From Aquatica leii (Eukaryota; Arthropoda; Insecta; Coleoptera; Lampyridae), in NCBI GenBank assembly GCA_035610365.1, contig CM069433.1, forward strand, positions 175,042,882-175,106,881: DNA of 64,000 nucleotides, written 5' to 3'. Position 1 is the stretch's first letter. The number at the start of each line of letters is the position of its first letter. Made by a program: the position numbers and the translations under genes. The notes under the pieces are model-generated. The model was not told the origin of the DNA and ran no database searches. It saw only the letters and a program-made list of their open reading frames with translations. Below are positions 20,975 to 33,523 of the stretch, in pieces.

Positions 20975-23370
20975 TTAGTGGTTTCTCTTTCTCTCAAATT
21001 GCGAATTAGAAGACCCTAGGGGTATAACAATTCAGGTGCTATACATTTGTGATAAAATTCAACAAGAGCTTTCTCCATTTTTTCACGCCAAAATGAATCA
21101 TCTCTATGAATCTGTAAAAAATATATAATGACAATGTCAGTTTGTCTACAATATTCATTACAAAAGCTGTTGAACTTTCATTCCCAATGGTGTCCATGTA
21201 ACGTTTACTCATTCTCAGCTGACCTAGGATCAGGTAGAAATAATCAGAACTTTTTTTCAGGTTAATTTTACCTTCATTTATAGTGCAGTGCCCTATTTTT
21301 TTGCATAGTAGCATCTATAGGTGATAATTGTAGAGCGGAAACATTTGATTTCAATGCAACAGTTGTCTCCAACAAACCCGTAAGACGATGCTGCTAAAAA
21401 TCCCTAAACTTCATCTACAACCAGACAGATTTGACACTGACACCGAATTTTTCTTCGCCGGTTCATGTGTTGTTTCCCAATCAGTTGCGGCGCTTCCAGA
21501 AAAAGAACTATAAAGCAAGTTTTTCACTGTTGCTTGGCAAGAAGTTGATGTTTTCATTTTACAAATTTTACCAAAACTTGAAGATGTTAAACGCTTATAA
21601 CCTTCTTTTAGCCATAAGCAATTGCTGCATTGTCTAATTTTGCACAGACGTTTTTTGTAAAGATTCAATAAGGTTTGCTTTGTTCTCATCAAAAGATTGT
21701 GGCAATTCATTAAGCAAATTGGTGGCTTCAAATCTATAATCTGCCTCAGCCTATGCAAATTTGCATTTATTATTTAATTTAGCCGGAAAAAGTTTTCTTC
21801 GTTTTTTAAGATTCAAAGAAACTTTATTTATTCGGTTACTCTAAGATTTTACAAATTTTCCAGGGGTTCGTTTTGTGACCGATCTCCAAAGAAGTTGGTG
21901 ATATTCATGAGATCCTGAGTTAAAGCTTATAAAAGCTGCTTGACATCTCAGCTGATACAAATTTCGACCCGAAAAATTAATGCGCTTTCTCCCAACAGCA
22001 GAATTGTAACACTGCAGAATTATTGTCAATATCTAACAACAAATTATCTGCATGTTGCATAGCTTGAGTAAGAACACTTATAATGTCTTGCAAAAGCCTA
22101 CTGTCTATCATTTCCAAAATCCAGTTACGTTTATTTTGCGATTCTTTGTCTATAAATAAGATTAACTAAAGAACACCATAATATCGAACATCAATAATTG
22201 GAAATAGATTACATCAATAATTATTTTATATATTTACCTTTGCAAAAGTATTCAGCACAGCTTGAATGGTCACCAAATATGTGATTGACAGAATTCAAAA
22301 TATCGTTTCGGAAACTGACCACCTTTTCTTTGTGAGTGCTGTTCTCAGCACAGCGATATTTTACATCACTTTGAATTGCCGTTCTAAATCTTGTAATGTT
22401 GGCTTTCAAGTGTTGACGTTGTTCGGTACTTACAATTTGCCTGTACGAGCTGACACTTTTACTAGTGAAATCTTTGTGATTGCAAAAATTTCGAAGTAGT
22501 TGATTTTGACATTCAATCTTATGAACAGTCAAGTTCTGATACGGACGAGCATCAGCTAATTTTCTGCTTACACTGTTATCACCATCGCCTACGAGGTTGG
22601 CATATTTTACACCATGCATCTTAATACTTCTTCTGAAGCCTTTGACTATAATTTTTGCTTCTATAGATGTAGATGTTTTACTCAAGTTTTTAAGACAATG
22701 TGTTCCTTTGGTTTTTCAATTAGATTTTCTGCTCGAATACATATGAAGCAATATTAATTTTTGATACCTAGAAATAGAATTTTTTTGGTACGCTAATTAA
22801 TGATGACACCCTAAATATCAATTACAACCATTTGAATAAAGAGATCATATAAAAATATGTACTTACCACTCCCGAAGCAGCATTATAATTAGATTTACAT
22901 AAACGCTTGCACCATGCTCCATCTGCAATTCTTTGCTAATTCAGCTTTTTCCTTTCTAACGGACAATATAGTATCATGCACCGTTACATGAATGTCTGGA
23001 GCTATTTCATTTTGACAGGATGAAAATCTACGGAAGCACAAGCATCACAAAAAGCAAAAAATTCTTCTAGCTGAGAATGACCTCCTCCTGTAGATACTGT
23101 TCTTAGAACTGCTGCTTTATTCACAACCACATTTATCCGTGGAAATCGTAGAGACTTCTTTACAAATGCAACATTCAACTAAAAACCTACTCTAATGGAG
23201 CTTATTTCTCTGCTCATTTAAGATTTTCAAATTTTCTGCTCCACATCTAAATAAATTGTGATGTTTGGAATTTAAAATATTTTCAAAAAAGGTCTTCAAT
23301 TCAACAATTCTTTTGCCACTGACTTCGAATATCTTATTTGATTCTCTGGAGAAGCTAAACGTTATCTGAG
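20975..23370 (-). pseudogene. Mutator-like transposase fused to YqaJ/lambda-exonuclease-like domain, pseudogene
   Basis: Read from 23370 down. First comes an N-terminal segment with GKRIVELKTFFENI and TGGGHSQLEEFF (about 23340-23050). Next is DGAWCKRLCKSNYNAASGV (about 22925-22870). After an apparent intron (donor GTAAGT near 22866, acceptor TTTCTAG near 22775), a 154-codon block (22685-22221) contains VGDGDNSVSRKLADARPY and HKIECQNQLLRNFC, the core of insect Mutator-like transposase domains. GRKRINFSGRNLYQLRC and TPGKFVKS follow (22000-21841). A C-terminal part has GFLAASSYGFVGDNCCIEIK (about 21400) and KKSSDYFYLILGQLRMS (about 21250), matching YqaJ-type nucleases. The expected PDG reads SYG, and stops occur throughout, so it is inactive. 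Confidence 0.75.
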
Positions 23371-23457
23371 TAATAATAATTTATTTTATTAGGGGATTTC
23401 AAAAATTATTATGATAAAAAAATAGTTACTAATTGGAGTCAGCATTTACGGCTGAAG

Positions 23458-23778
23458 TTGGTGTTGAACGCGGCGAGAGCGAGCCTTGTGGTGGACTTTC
23501 ACGTACATATTCTATTTGCTATTCCAGTTATAGAGTTGGGAAAAAAATTTCAACATTATTTACACCAAGTGGACGAAATTAAAGCAGTAAACAATATTTT
23601 TAAGAATCTCAAAGCAGTTATAATTTTCCCGAGAATAAAGACAAAAGTTGCAGAAACACAAAAAAATGAAACATTGTTTTCTTTTGATAAGCATGAATTT
23701 TCTGATACCTACATAGAAAATGCCAATGTCAAATGTTTTGGTAGATGCTGTTACAAATTTACAAAACCTGAGAACTGA
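23458..23778 (+). other. Unrecognised 106-codon open frame
   Basis: A plus-strand open frame directly upstream of the Mutator-like pseudogene and divergent from it. I see no domain; it is Lys- and Phe-rich with scattered Cys. It could be part of the Mutator element (a second frame or terminal region) or chance. Confidence 0.15.
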
Positions 23779-24244
23779 AATTGATAATAACCGTTATATT
23801 TCAATACCTACAATAGAAGATACAATAATTGAAAATGTAAGCAAAACAGTTAACCATCATATTCTATTTTTTTTATTTTTGTAAAAAAAGTAAATACAAT
23901 TTTTTTAAGTACTTACAAGTTTATTTAAAATGATAACATTATAAAATGTGAAGGTATACAAGAAATTACTGAAAGGAAGAGGAATTTATTAAGATGCACC
24001 AGAATTAATTAGGATGTACTATGATTTAATAGGATGTACCGGGATATATTAGTTTGTAGTAGGATTTACAAGGAATTTTATTTATTGGAGGCAAAATTAC
24101 AAGATTTTCTTTAAAAAAAGAATGTAGGTGTACATTTTTTAATAAACGTGTTCACCTCTCGCTTAACACTAACCTTAATACTAACATCAAATACACCAAA
24201 ACCATAAAACTTTTAAATTTAAGCACATGAATCATTTCAACTTT

Positions 24245-24500
24245 AAAACCAAATGACATTAAGATAACTGTGTACAATACTAACGCTATCTACAACATGC
24301 TGTACAGTAACACTAAAGATACAACTAATACAATAGAAAAACATGACGTACAAGCTAAACTGTACTGGTTGTAATGTGTGTTATATTGGAAAAACTAAAC
24401 AGAAGGTTAAAAATCTGATTGAAAATAAAAAATAAAAAATAATTTTTAAAAATATTTAGTTTCTGAAATGATACACATCCCACATAACCAAAGTTAACCT
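24245..24500 (+). pseudogene. PLE3 fragment: linker and GIY-YIG region
   Basis: In plus-strand frames with stops I read VYNTNAIYNMLYSNTKD, then a KLNCTGCNVCYIGKTKQK-like segment after one frame change (about 24270-24410). This is the start of a GIY-YIG nuclease of a PLE type that is close to 28516-30215 but different from PLE1 and PLE2. The remaining nuclease is lost. Confidence 0.65.
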
Positions 24501-24774
24501 TAATTGTCTAAAAAGTGATCATACTTTAACCTGAAAAGTTGACAAGCATGTGGTATCTTTAACGTGCCTTTTAGTCATTCATAAAAGTTAGTTCTACCGC
24601 GTGTCCTTAATGTTTAACTTATTCACAACAAATAGTTATTCTTAATAATCAGCCAAATTGTAAACGTAAAGGTTACTTTTTGTATAAGCTTAAAGTATAA
24701 AATATGGCGATCTATCTCGTTTCTTACCTACAGAGGTTGACTTTTGGATAACTTCAATTGTTACTCAAAAGCCG

Positions 24775-25140
24775 TTTTAAAAAGTTAACTTGATGGTAAC
24801 CATAAAAATTAACCTATTAAGAGCTTTCAAGTATAAAATGAGACTACTTGTTTTTTTTTACTAACCCTATAAGTTAACTTTTCGATATCTTTTCAAAGAT
24901 TTCTAATTAATGTCTTGTAAAAGTTACACAACTGACATCCTACAAAATTAATTTAATGTTAATCCTAAAAATTAAGTTTTTAGTAGCCTTATAGTACAGA
25001 ATGAGACTACATGTCTTTTTAGTAACCACATAAATGTTATTTTTGGTGAGTTTTATAATCATTGTCTATAAAAGTTGTGAAAGAGACATTCTAAAAAGTT
25101 AATTTTATGTTAATCCTAAAAATGAAGTTTTTAGTAAAAT
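24775..25140. repeat. Short degenerate tandem repeat, unit about 150-167 bp
   Basis: Three decayed units are marked by TAACCATAAAAATTAA (about 24793), TAATCCTAAAAATTAAG (about 24960) and TAATCCTAAAAATGAAG (about 25111). Each of the first two is followed by GAATGAGACTAC- or AAATGAGACTAC-like text about 50 bp later. Weaker related text extends back to about 24490. Confidence 0.5.
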
Positions 25141-25149
25141 GTTTTTGTG

Positions 25150-27010
25150 TAGATTAAGACTGTATCTCGGAAAAACGTCCTCGGAAGAAAAATCACCCTG
25201 AACCAAAATTACTTTTCTATCTTCTAATAGTTACCTCTTACTATTATTACGACTTACAAGGAGAAACTAAAAAATGAGTTAACCAATTGCGTTTCTGATT
25301 TTTGGTGATTCTCATGGCAAAAAAAGTACTCTTATTTTGCCTTTTTGTGCATTACCGCTTAGTTTTCAAATTATGAATTTTTAAAGAATTGATCGAAATC
25401 GTCAGAAGTTAGTTAGTCGCTCCGTGAGCTCCAATTACAACAAATTCAAGGGTATGTTTTTTTAAATAGACAAACACTTATTTTAAAAATATTTAAAAGC
25501 ACTGCAGATGGAACCTGCAGTCATTGTTTCGCTAATTATTTGTTGTAATTTTTATAAGTATATAGGATCCATAGTTGTATACGCTGAAACTAATTATCTT
25601 AAAAAAAACTTGTATTTGAAAAGAAACATTTTAGTGGAGTTGTAATTGTAATTGATTATTATTAATTAGTGTTTGTAAGTTTAGTTACTGCTTACATTTA
25701 TAATAAAAATCTAATTGGCTAACAATGAAATTTTTAGAAGTAAACTTTATTTTAGTTCCACCATTACCCTCGTACAACAGTTTTTGGAACGTACCATTTT
25801 AATCCGATTATCGTCATAAACATTGTTCTTTTTTGTTTGTAGCATAATGATGTTTTTAATTTAATTTCAACCTAAAAATTATTTTTTTAAACAAACTTTT
25901 TTATAATTTGTAATGTGGATCGATACAAAATCATATTGATAATAGTTCAAATTATCGCCCTTAAATCGATAAAAAATATCAAGTGTTTCTTCAAAGGCGT
26001 TTAGCAAGTTAAAGAGAAAGTATTAATAAATGCGATGGCATCTTAATGTTGATTCTAAAAACTTTTTTTGTTGTTGTTTTTGTTTAATCCGTTACGGTAA
26101 ATGATTAATTTAAGAACTTATTTTGCATTGCGACTGTGTGTCAACTGGCACCAAACAATAGCCTTTGTGGATATTTTAATCCCTTCTGTGTCGGTCTCTT
26201 CGACCATTCAAGGTCTTTTTCCTAGACATTGCAGTTTTAACGGAAATTTGATTCAAAGAATCTAATTTTGCCGATGCTGACAATTTTTTTTTAAAACAAA
26301 TCGTTATTACTTTGAGCAGAGAGTTTAATATTCATTTCTTCTTTAACAAATCCGTTAAACAATTACAATATAAACTTGGCCTCTTGATAGCAAACAAGAA
26401 AAATGTATTTTTCCAAACAGACATACCGAACAAGTTTTGTATTTAAGCTTCTTTAATATTGTGACTCATAAATGCGCATCAATATCCAATTTTCAAAACG
26501 TAATACACGCAAATTTTAGTGTTTCTTATTAAAGGATAGTTTATTCGCGATAATAGATAAAAAAGTATTATTAACGTCGAAAGTGACAATACAATAATTG
26601 ATCTAGTGCTTTAAATGAACTTTCTGGACTTATTTCAACAGTTTTTTATTATGTAGCCATCATTGAAAAAAAATTAAATTTTGTAAAAAAAAAACTTAAG
26701 TTTTCATGTCGCACATTTTTGAGCTTTATTTTGGCCAAAAGTAATAACTAAACACAAAATAACTGTCTATAAACACTTATCTTTGCAGTTTTATAATTTT
26801 TACATATTACACCACAAAAAAAGTCTTTCACTACTAAATCAATAATAATTATAAAAAAGAATAAACACTTGTACCTATTTGTAATTTACAAAAAAACGTT
26901 TCTTTGTTTTACAACTGGACGAAAAGTAATATTACTCTAACATTTTATAGCTTAGAAGGCAGATGTAAATTAAAAAAAATCAAAAAGGCCATTTTTTTCT
27001 TATGTTTCAT
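25150..27010. other. AT-rich region, no genes
   Basis: I find no protein similarity, RNA gene or clear repeat in this interval. Confidence 0.55.
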
Positions 27011-27020
27011 ATAGCGATAC

Positions 27021-27100
27021 CGCTCGAATTAATTCGAGCGTGCCTATTTTGGCCCATTTAGCGTAATAGAATTAACTCGAGCATGCACGTTACGGGGTTA
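27021..27100 (-). repeat. 20-bp palindrome next to a possible piggyBac-like terminus
   Basis: CGCTCGAATT at 27021-27030 and AATTCGAGCG at 27031-27040 form a perfect 20-bp palindrome. A related half-copy (AATTAACTCGAGCATGC) follows at about 27070. Read on the minus strand, the segment begins TTAACCCCGTAACGTGC, in the style of a piggyBac TTAACCC end. I could not find the partner end or a transposase. Confidence 0.3.
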
Positions 27101-27899
27101 ATTTAAACTTAACAAAAATAGATTTCATGAATTATTGAATTAACATTAAACAAACGCCCACCGTTTGTAAAATTTAAAATTATGTTGTTGAAGTGGGAGA
27201 GAATGGGTATAGTAATTTAAATAACCACCGGGTTCTTTTAAGACTAGTTTACAATTGAACGTCGTTTTTTTTACCTGCTAGACAATCGTTCAAGTTTTGT
27301 TGATGTGCGTGTTGTACAAGTCGAGTGTTAACTTTGTGCAATTGTGTTATACTAAAAGTTCCAGTTATAAAGGTAAAACATCTTTATACATATTTTTAAC
27401 AGACACAAAAGAACACATAATTCATAATTGCAGATGAACGGTCAGTATACAAAAAGACATAGAAACAGGCTTTCTCTAAATTTTACGTTTGCCCTGATTT
27501 TAAAATACCCAGATTTTTTACAATTTTCTAGATCGCTGGGAACCCTGTAAAAAATCAAATCAAATATAAATATTAGTGGTTTAGTTAAGAATTTTTTTCT
27601 GATTTCAGCTTCCGTAAAATGAATAGTTTCTACAGCCACAAAAATGAACGTTTTAGTGACGACAAAGGTGGAGATTAGAAAATCGAGAAAAAGTGTGAAA
27701 CAGGGTTAACGGCGATGGCATTTATTTTAGATAATTTTAAATTTGTAAATAAGTAATAAATATATATGTATTATATCGTATCGTATAAAATCTGTTTTTC
27801 AAGACTTGCACCTTTACTTTAATGTGTTTTATTTTCAAATGTTAACTATAAGATATCCGTTAAGCAGCCATTAATCGTTGAGCAACTGAAAAAATAGTA

Positions 27900-28345
27900 T
27901 TTTTTAAGCAGTTTTAAAATCCAACAATTATACATCTTTTACAGTTAACTTCAGGTTGATTCTTGAATAAGTGCAAAAATTGTATATTTTAAACAGCTTA
28001 AAAATTAAATAGTAAAATACCCATTTAGATTAACTTTAAGTTATCCGAACAGGTTGAACGTTAAGCAAACAAAAATTAGTATTATTTAGGCAGTTTTAAA
28101 TACCAACCATTAACAATCCTTTCGATTAACTTTAGATTACCCTAACAGGTTGAACGTTGAGCAAACAAAAAATGGTATCTTTTTAGTAGTTTTAAAATTC
28201 AACTATGCACCGGGCATTTCGATTAACTTTAGGTTAGCCCAACAAGTTGACCAATAAATAACTAAAAGAAGTATCTTTTGAGTAGCTTTAAAAGTGGACT
28301 ATAAGTTGTCCGTGTCGGTTAATTTCGGGTTATCCTAAAAGGTTG
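27900..28345 (+). repeat. Minisatellite, unit about 95-98 bp, about five copies
   Basis: The block GATTAACTTTAGGTTA followed by CCTAACAGGTTGAACG recurs with variation. Starts are at about 27942, 28028, 28123, 28221 and 28319, giving spacings of 86, 95, 98 and 98 bp. Units also share AGTAGTTTTAAAA. The later units are better conserved, so the array probably decays from its left edge. Confidence 0.7.
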
Positions 28346-28515
28346 ACCGTTGAATACACGCAAGGTCAGTATAAGAGTATCCTATGGAGGGATTAAGTGG
28401 GACATAGTTCACCATTGGGTGTACTTTTGGGTACTCTATGATCACATTTGCCAATCCAAAGCGGTTACCGCCTTTATTATGTCTTTTGGTTACTTTTGGC
28501 TGTGTGGGATCAATA

Positions 28516-30215
28516 TACATAAAAATAACATCAACTTTAATAATGTTACTAATAATTTAAGTAGTGTGTACAATAATTTAATTTCAAAAATTGCGAGGTA
28601 ACTATATAGGGCAATTTAATCGCTGTTCAATTTTTCGTGCTTATCTTCTTCTTGTTTGTCAAACGTTTTATGTCTCTTGTCATTTTTAAGTATTTTAATT
28701 ATTAATTTCTTTATGATTTATTTTTCTGCTATTTATTAAAAAGTGTAGTAACGTAAGTTGCCCATGTTCGTGGCTGTTACATTATTTCACTGTAACCTAT
28801 TTGTGTTTCATACTAGAAAGTTACTTTATTTGTTAGTCACATGTACACATATACAACATACTCTATTTTGTAATAAGTTAGATAGGTTATTCAATCATTT
28901 AAAAACGTTGATAGTAAATATAGAAACATAGCCTTATAAAACTTATTAACGATTTAAAGCTCAATTTATACAGTGTTTTCAGTTTATAATAAAAGTAGTA
29001 GAAAATAAACATAAATCGACATCTTCTAACTAAACTACAAAATAAACTCCAAAATTTGTACACGCGACCAAACTACAATTTTACTGTATCTATAATTTAA
29101 CGTATGTATGTACAGTTGCCTGACAAAGTGGCTGAATGTATGGCGTTGTCCCCAAGATGTATTTATAATTATTATAAAAATATACTTATAATTAGTCTGA
29201 AGATACACAACATAAACTTACATGTCATTATGTTTAAGATAAAGAACGATTAAGGCGTAAAAATGTAAACGTCATTACAAACTTTGCAAACAGTAAATCT
29301 AAAAAGAACTTGACACCTTAAGACTTATATATAGTGACATCTACAAAACTGTTCACTAAAACACATAAAGACTTTTTAATTACTAGATCTGATAAAAGTA
29401 ATGCGACAGTCATCATACATAAAGATGAAACTTTACAATAACGGATATTGATTTATTACTTATAAAAAAATTAAAAACCTAAGTTGTACGATTTAATTAA
29501 AACTAATAAAACTGAACATCCTCTAAGATTCATCTTATCAATTAACCTGAACAGTAATTACATTAACTAAAACTACAATTTTCACAGTTGACCAAATTAA
29601 CCATAGTCGGGTAACATTGAAATAACTATGTACATAACACTATATATTGCATGCTGTACAGTAACACCTAAAGATAGAACTAAGACAACAGAAAAACATG
29701 ATGTAATGTACACGCTAGACTGCACGGGTTGCAATGTGTGTTGTATTGAACAAACTAAACAGAAAGTTAAAAATTAGATTAACATTCAAAAATACGACTG
29801 CAACATAAAAAAATGCAATACAGCTTTAGTAGTTCATCACATAGACACAGGACACAACTTTGATTTGACGTAAAAAATAATTAAAAAAAAAAGTTTAGTT
29901 TCTGAAATACTACACATCAACATACATAAAGATAACATTAATTTTAATAATTGCTAGGGAATTAAATAGGTTCAAGTTTTCGTGTTTATCTGTTGAATTC
30001 TTATCTTCTTTTTGTCTTTACATTTAGTAATTTTTGATTGCGCATTACTTTCTAAGTATTTGTCCCTTGTTATTTTTAGGTATTTTAATTATTGACATTT
30101 TCATGTTTCTTTTGTTTCTTTGTTATTTATTAAAAAGCGTAGTAACGTAAATTGCTCATGTTTGTGGTCTGTTGAATTATTCCACACTAACCTATTTGTG
30201 TAAGTTTGATACTAA
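28516..30215 (+). mobile_element. PLE3: decayed Penelope-like element with direct terminal repeats
   Basis: Segment 28600-28815 is repeated in the same orientation at 29955-30215. Both contain the run TATTTATTAAAAAG, then GTAGTAACGTAA and AACCTATTTGTGT. The left copy is preceded by the last codons of a PLE protein (NNINFNNVTNNLSSVYNNLI, about 28527-28590). The body between the repeats encodes a broken PLE protein. Direct pseudo-LTR-like arrangements are known for Penelope elements and contrast with the inverted arms of PLE1 and PLE2. Confidence 0.7.
28850..29960 (+). pseudogene. PLE3 protein remnant lacking the RT core
   Basis: Readable pieces are an N-terminal region (NVITNFANSKSKKN, about 29265), HKDFLITRSDKSNATVIIHK (about 29366-29425), which is the block preceding the RT in PLE proteins, and a GIY-YIG start (CTGCNVCC, then QTKQ with VVHHIDTGHNF, about 29725-29860). 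The RT motifs A to C are absent between about 29550 and 29600, so this copy carries an internal deletion as well as many stops. Confidence 0.65.
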
Positions 30216-30229
30216 AAATTTAGTCGTTT

Positions 30230-30700
30230 TTAATATTCATATTGTTTTAGACTTACAAGGTTTTGTTAATAAATTTTGGTGTAAATAGTATTAAGTGGTT
30301 TGTTTTGCCCTTTTTATACGAAGAATTAAAACTAGTTCGAATAGATATAGAAGAGGGTTAAGAATTTTGCCAAACATTTTTATGTTTCGTTTTATAGGGT
30401 TTGTAATAACTTCAGAGAAATGATGAATTTTAGAAATTTATTAATACACATTTGGATGTTAAATAATAATTTGAAACATATAAAAATACATTTGTAAACA
30501 AAAAAAAGTAATATCTATACACTATCAAAATGAAACAAATTTAAAAAAAAATTAAATAAGCTATTCCGTTTCTAAATATTACATAAAAGATAAAAATTAT
30601 AAACAGCATTAGGCAAAAATTAAATATAAACGTAGAAGCAATTAGTTTGGCGACCACTAAGATGTATATAATAATAAACATAAGTAAATAAACGTATATT
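30230..30700. other. AT-rich interval
   Basis: No recognisable feature between PLE3 and the long inverted repeat. Confidence 0.5.
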
Positions 30701-32530
30701 TAACACGTTTTAATTATAACAATTAGTAATGTAGATAACTAAAAATTGAATTATATTTTAGTAAACAAAGTAAAAATGATATTGAATTTATAAAAAAGTT
30801 TATAGTCTAATCTATAATATTGTAATAAACATTTTAAATTTTATTTTAAAACTAATTATATATGTCAAAACATTATAAAAGATCTTGTAATAATTTAATA
30901 TATTAATTAAAAATTATCGAACTAATTTTAAGTGCTGAGAACAAATATTAATGAACGTTACAAAAATTAGATAACAATATGAAGTTACTTAACCAATTAC
31001 AAAATGTTTAAAGAAAAAACTTCAAAATATATACGTTAAAAAGTTTTAACGATTTGTACAAAATTTATGTAAATTACATACAATACTTTTCTGAAAATTA
31101 TTTGTTATTACTACTTTGTATTATGAATGATTATCGTTTTACCAGATTACGTTATTATGTAAATCTTTGTTTACGTATATTTTCGAATATTATTTTTTGT
31201 CTAAAAATATACATTTGGTTGTAAACATCTAGTAACTAAAGTTGTTATTTGTAGTCAGAAATACAAATGTGGAATACAAAACTTATTACTAAATGTTTTT
31301 CATTCAATTCATTTCAAATTTAACCAATTAACAAATTAACTTTAATTTTAATTAAATAATTAATTTACTTATACAAACCATCTCTTATAAATACTTAAAT
31401 TGCGCTTAAAAGAATAGTACACAAAAAAATAAGATTTAATTAACTGTGCACGTGAATATAAATAGCACAGCCTCACCCAACAACAAAAAAATTTTGTGTT
31501 TGTAAGCAGCTTTTAGATATAGTGTTGTAATGTAGTGTTTATTTTATTACTTCTAAATGTTGGTGTTCTTGTACTGAGAAAAGCACACACAGAACTATGC
31601 AATAACAAAAGTATAACTAATTATAAAAATTTCGAGTTGTTAACGATTACTTTAAATGTAAATCAAACAAGAAACCTGTAAAATTTATAAAAAATTTGAT
31701 AAAAAGAAGAACCACTATAAAAAATTTATTGAATTGAAATTATTCTTAACTAAAACTTGAAAACATATTTTTATTAAAACAAAAAATCAATTAAATTATT
31801 GGATAACAGACGTTTTTAATTGATTTTTAAAAGCACCTTAAAGTTATTATATCAAAAATTATATGCAGTGTATGTTAGCTTGTTCAAAAAAATCTTGTTT
31901 TTGTTTACCATCGTGAAAAACATTTAGTAGTTTTGTATTTTTGACTCTAAAAAATAAAACAAATAACAACTTGAGTTACTAGACGTTTACAACCAAAAGT
32001 ATATCCTGAGTTTAAAAATAATTCTAAAATTTCTAAATTTTCTAAATTCTAAAATTTACAAATATTTACATAACGTAATCTTGTAAAACGATAATCAGTT
32101 ATAAAACAGAATAGTAATATCAAATAATTTTCAGAAAAGTATTGTATGTAATTTACATAAATTTTGTAAAAATCGTTAATACTTTTTAACGTATATATTT
32201 TGAAGCTTCTGTTTTAAATATTTTGTAATTGGTTAAGTAACTTCATATTGTTATCTAATTTTTGTAACTTTAATTAATTCTGAGCACTTAAAATTAGTAA
32301 AATAAATAAAATAAAATTGTTTTATAATGTTTTGACATCTATAATTAATTTTTAAAACAGAATTTAAAATGTTCATTTTTTTAAACTATAATTACAATAT
32401 TATAAATTAGACTATAAACTTTTTTATAAGTTTATTATCGATTTTATTATGTTTACAATTAATGTAACATTAAATTTTTAATTATACTACATAACTAATT
32501 GTTACATTTAATACGCAATTTTTAAATTTT
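30700..32530. repeat. Long inverted repeat, arms about 600 bp
   Basis: About 30715-31303 is repeated as reverse complement at about 31908-32520, with a spacer of about 600 bp. Long matching runs include AAAAAAGTTTATAGTCTAAT, ATGTCAAAACATTATAAAA, AGATAACAATATGAAGTTAC and GGTTGTAAACATCTAGTAAC (one base differs). The spacer shows no reading frame. The arms are diverged by substitutions, so the structure is old. It could be a foldback or MITE-like DNA element, or two copies of one repeat inserted head to head. Confidence 0.75.
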
Positions 32531-33520
32531 CTAGTAAACCGTTAAAAACATATTTATTAGAAGTATTTAAGGATTTAATGATTTAAGTCACTTTTAGTAC
32601 ATTACTACATTTTTAATTTAATGGAAGTATAGAAATAATTACAAAAACGATAAGATAAGATCAACATTATTTTTTTAAATTAGGTTTAGCAATGCACACT
32701 ATAATATTATTATTAATAATTAAAATCAAACAAATATTGTGCTTTTGACGTTGTTGATTCGCTTCTGGGGTATATGAGCCATATTTTATATGTACCAAAA
32801 TAATTTTTGAAGAAGCTATATAGAAATTATTAAAACTTTTATAAAAAACATTTTTCTCTAAAAAATATTTCAGGAGCTATGAACAAAGGCGTCTGAAGTG
32901 GACCACCCTGTATAAAAGTGAAAAAATATTTATTTTGACCAAAAAAATTATTTAATGTTTTTTTTTATTATAATCAAAGTTTAATAGTTGCATGCGTCTT
33001 TAGATAGGTAAATTACCTTGTTCTTTAAAAGTATGTTTAAACGCAACAATAGACTTTTACGATTAAGATTTATATTTTGACTATTAGTTTATGTACAAAA
33101 CTTTTTTTATTTTTTGATATTCTTATTGTTACCACAATTCCAGTTATAAAATTTTATAAAAAATCTAATTTCAATTTTAGGTTTTGGCTGTAGATTTAAT
33201 TTTAAATTGAAAATATTTCAAAAATAAATTTGTTAGATTAAACACATACAGGACAAGATAAACAAATAGTTCCTAAAAATGCTAATTCAAATTTAACACA
33301 AAAGAAAACTTATGTTGTGCGCTTTTGGTTTAACTTATGCATCCATTTGATCTAAATCTCAAAATGAAGCAAAGAAATTAAACCAAGTTAACATCGCACG
33401 CGCACCTATACTTAATACTACGAAACACCGATTAATTTTGAAGACGCGAAGTGAAGAATGGTTGTTCGTTGAGTTTTTAGATGAATATCTACTTATTTAC
33501 TTAAATACTGTGCCTCCATT
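32530..33520. other. AT-rich interval with one short transposon-end-like patch
   Basis: Only 32875-32925, with GTGGACCACCCTGTATA, has the look of an insect transposon terminus. I cannot pair it with a partner. No genes are seen. Confidence 0.35.
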
Positions 33521-33523
33521 TTT

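Noticed and set aside
27900-28345. CRISPR-like array
   Set aside because: Units are about 95-98 bp with continuous similarity, no constant repeat/variable spacer pattern, and the context is eukaryotic.
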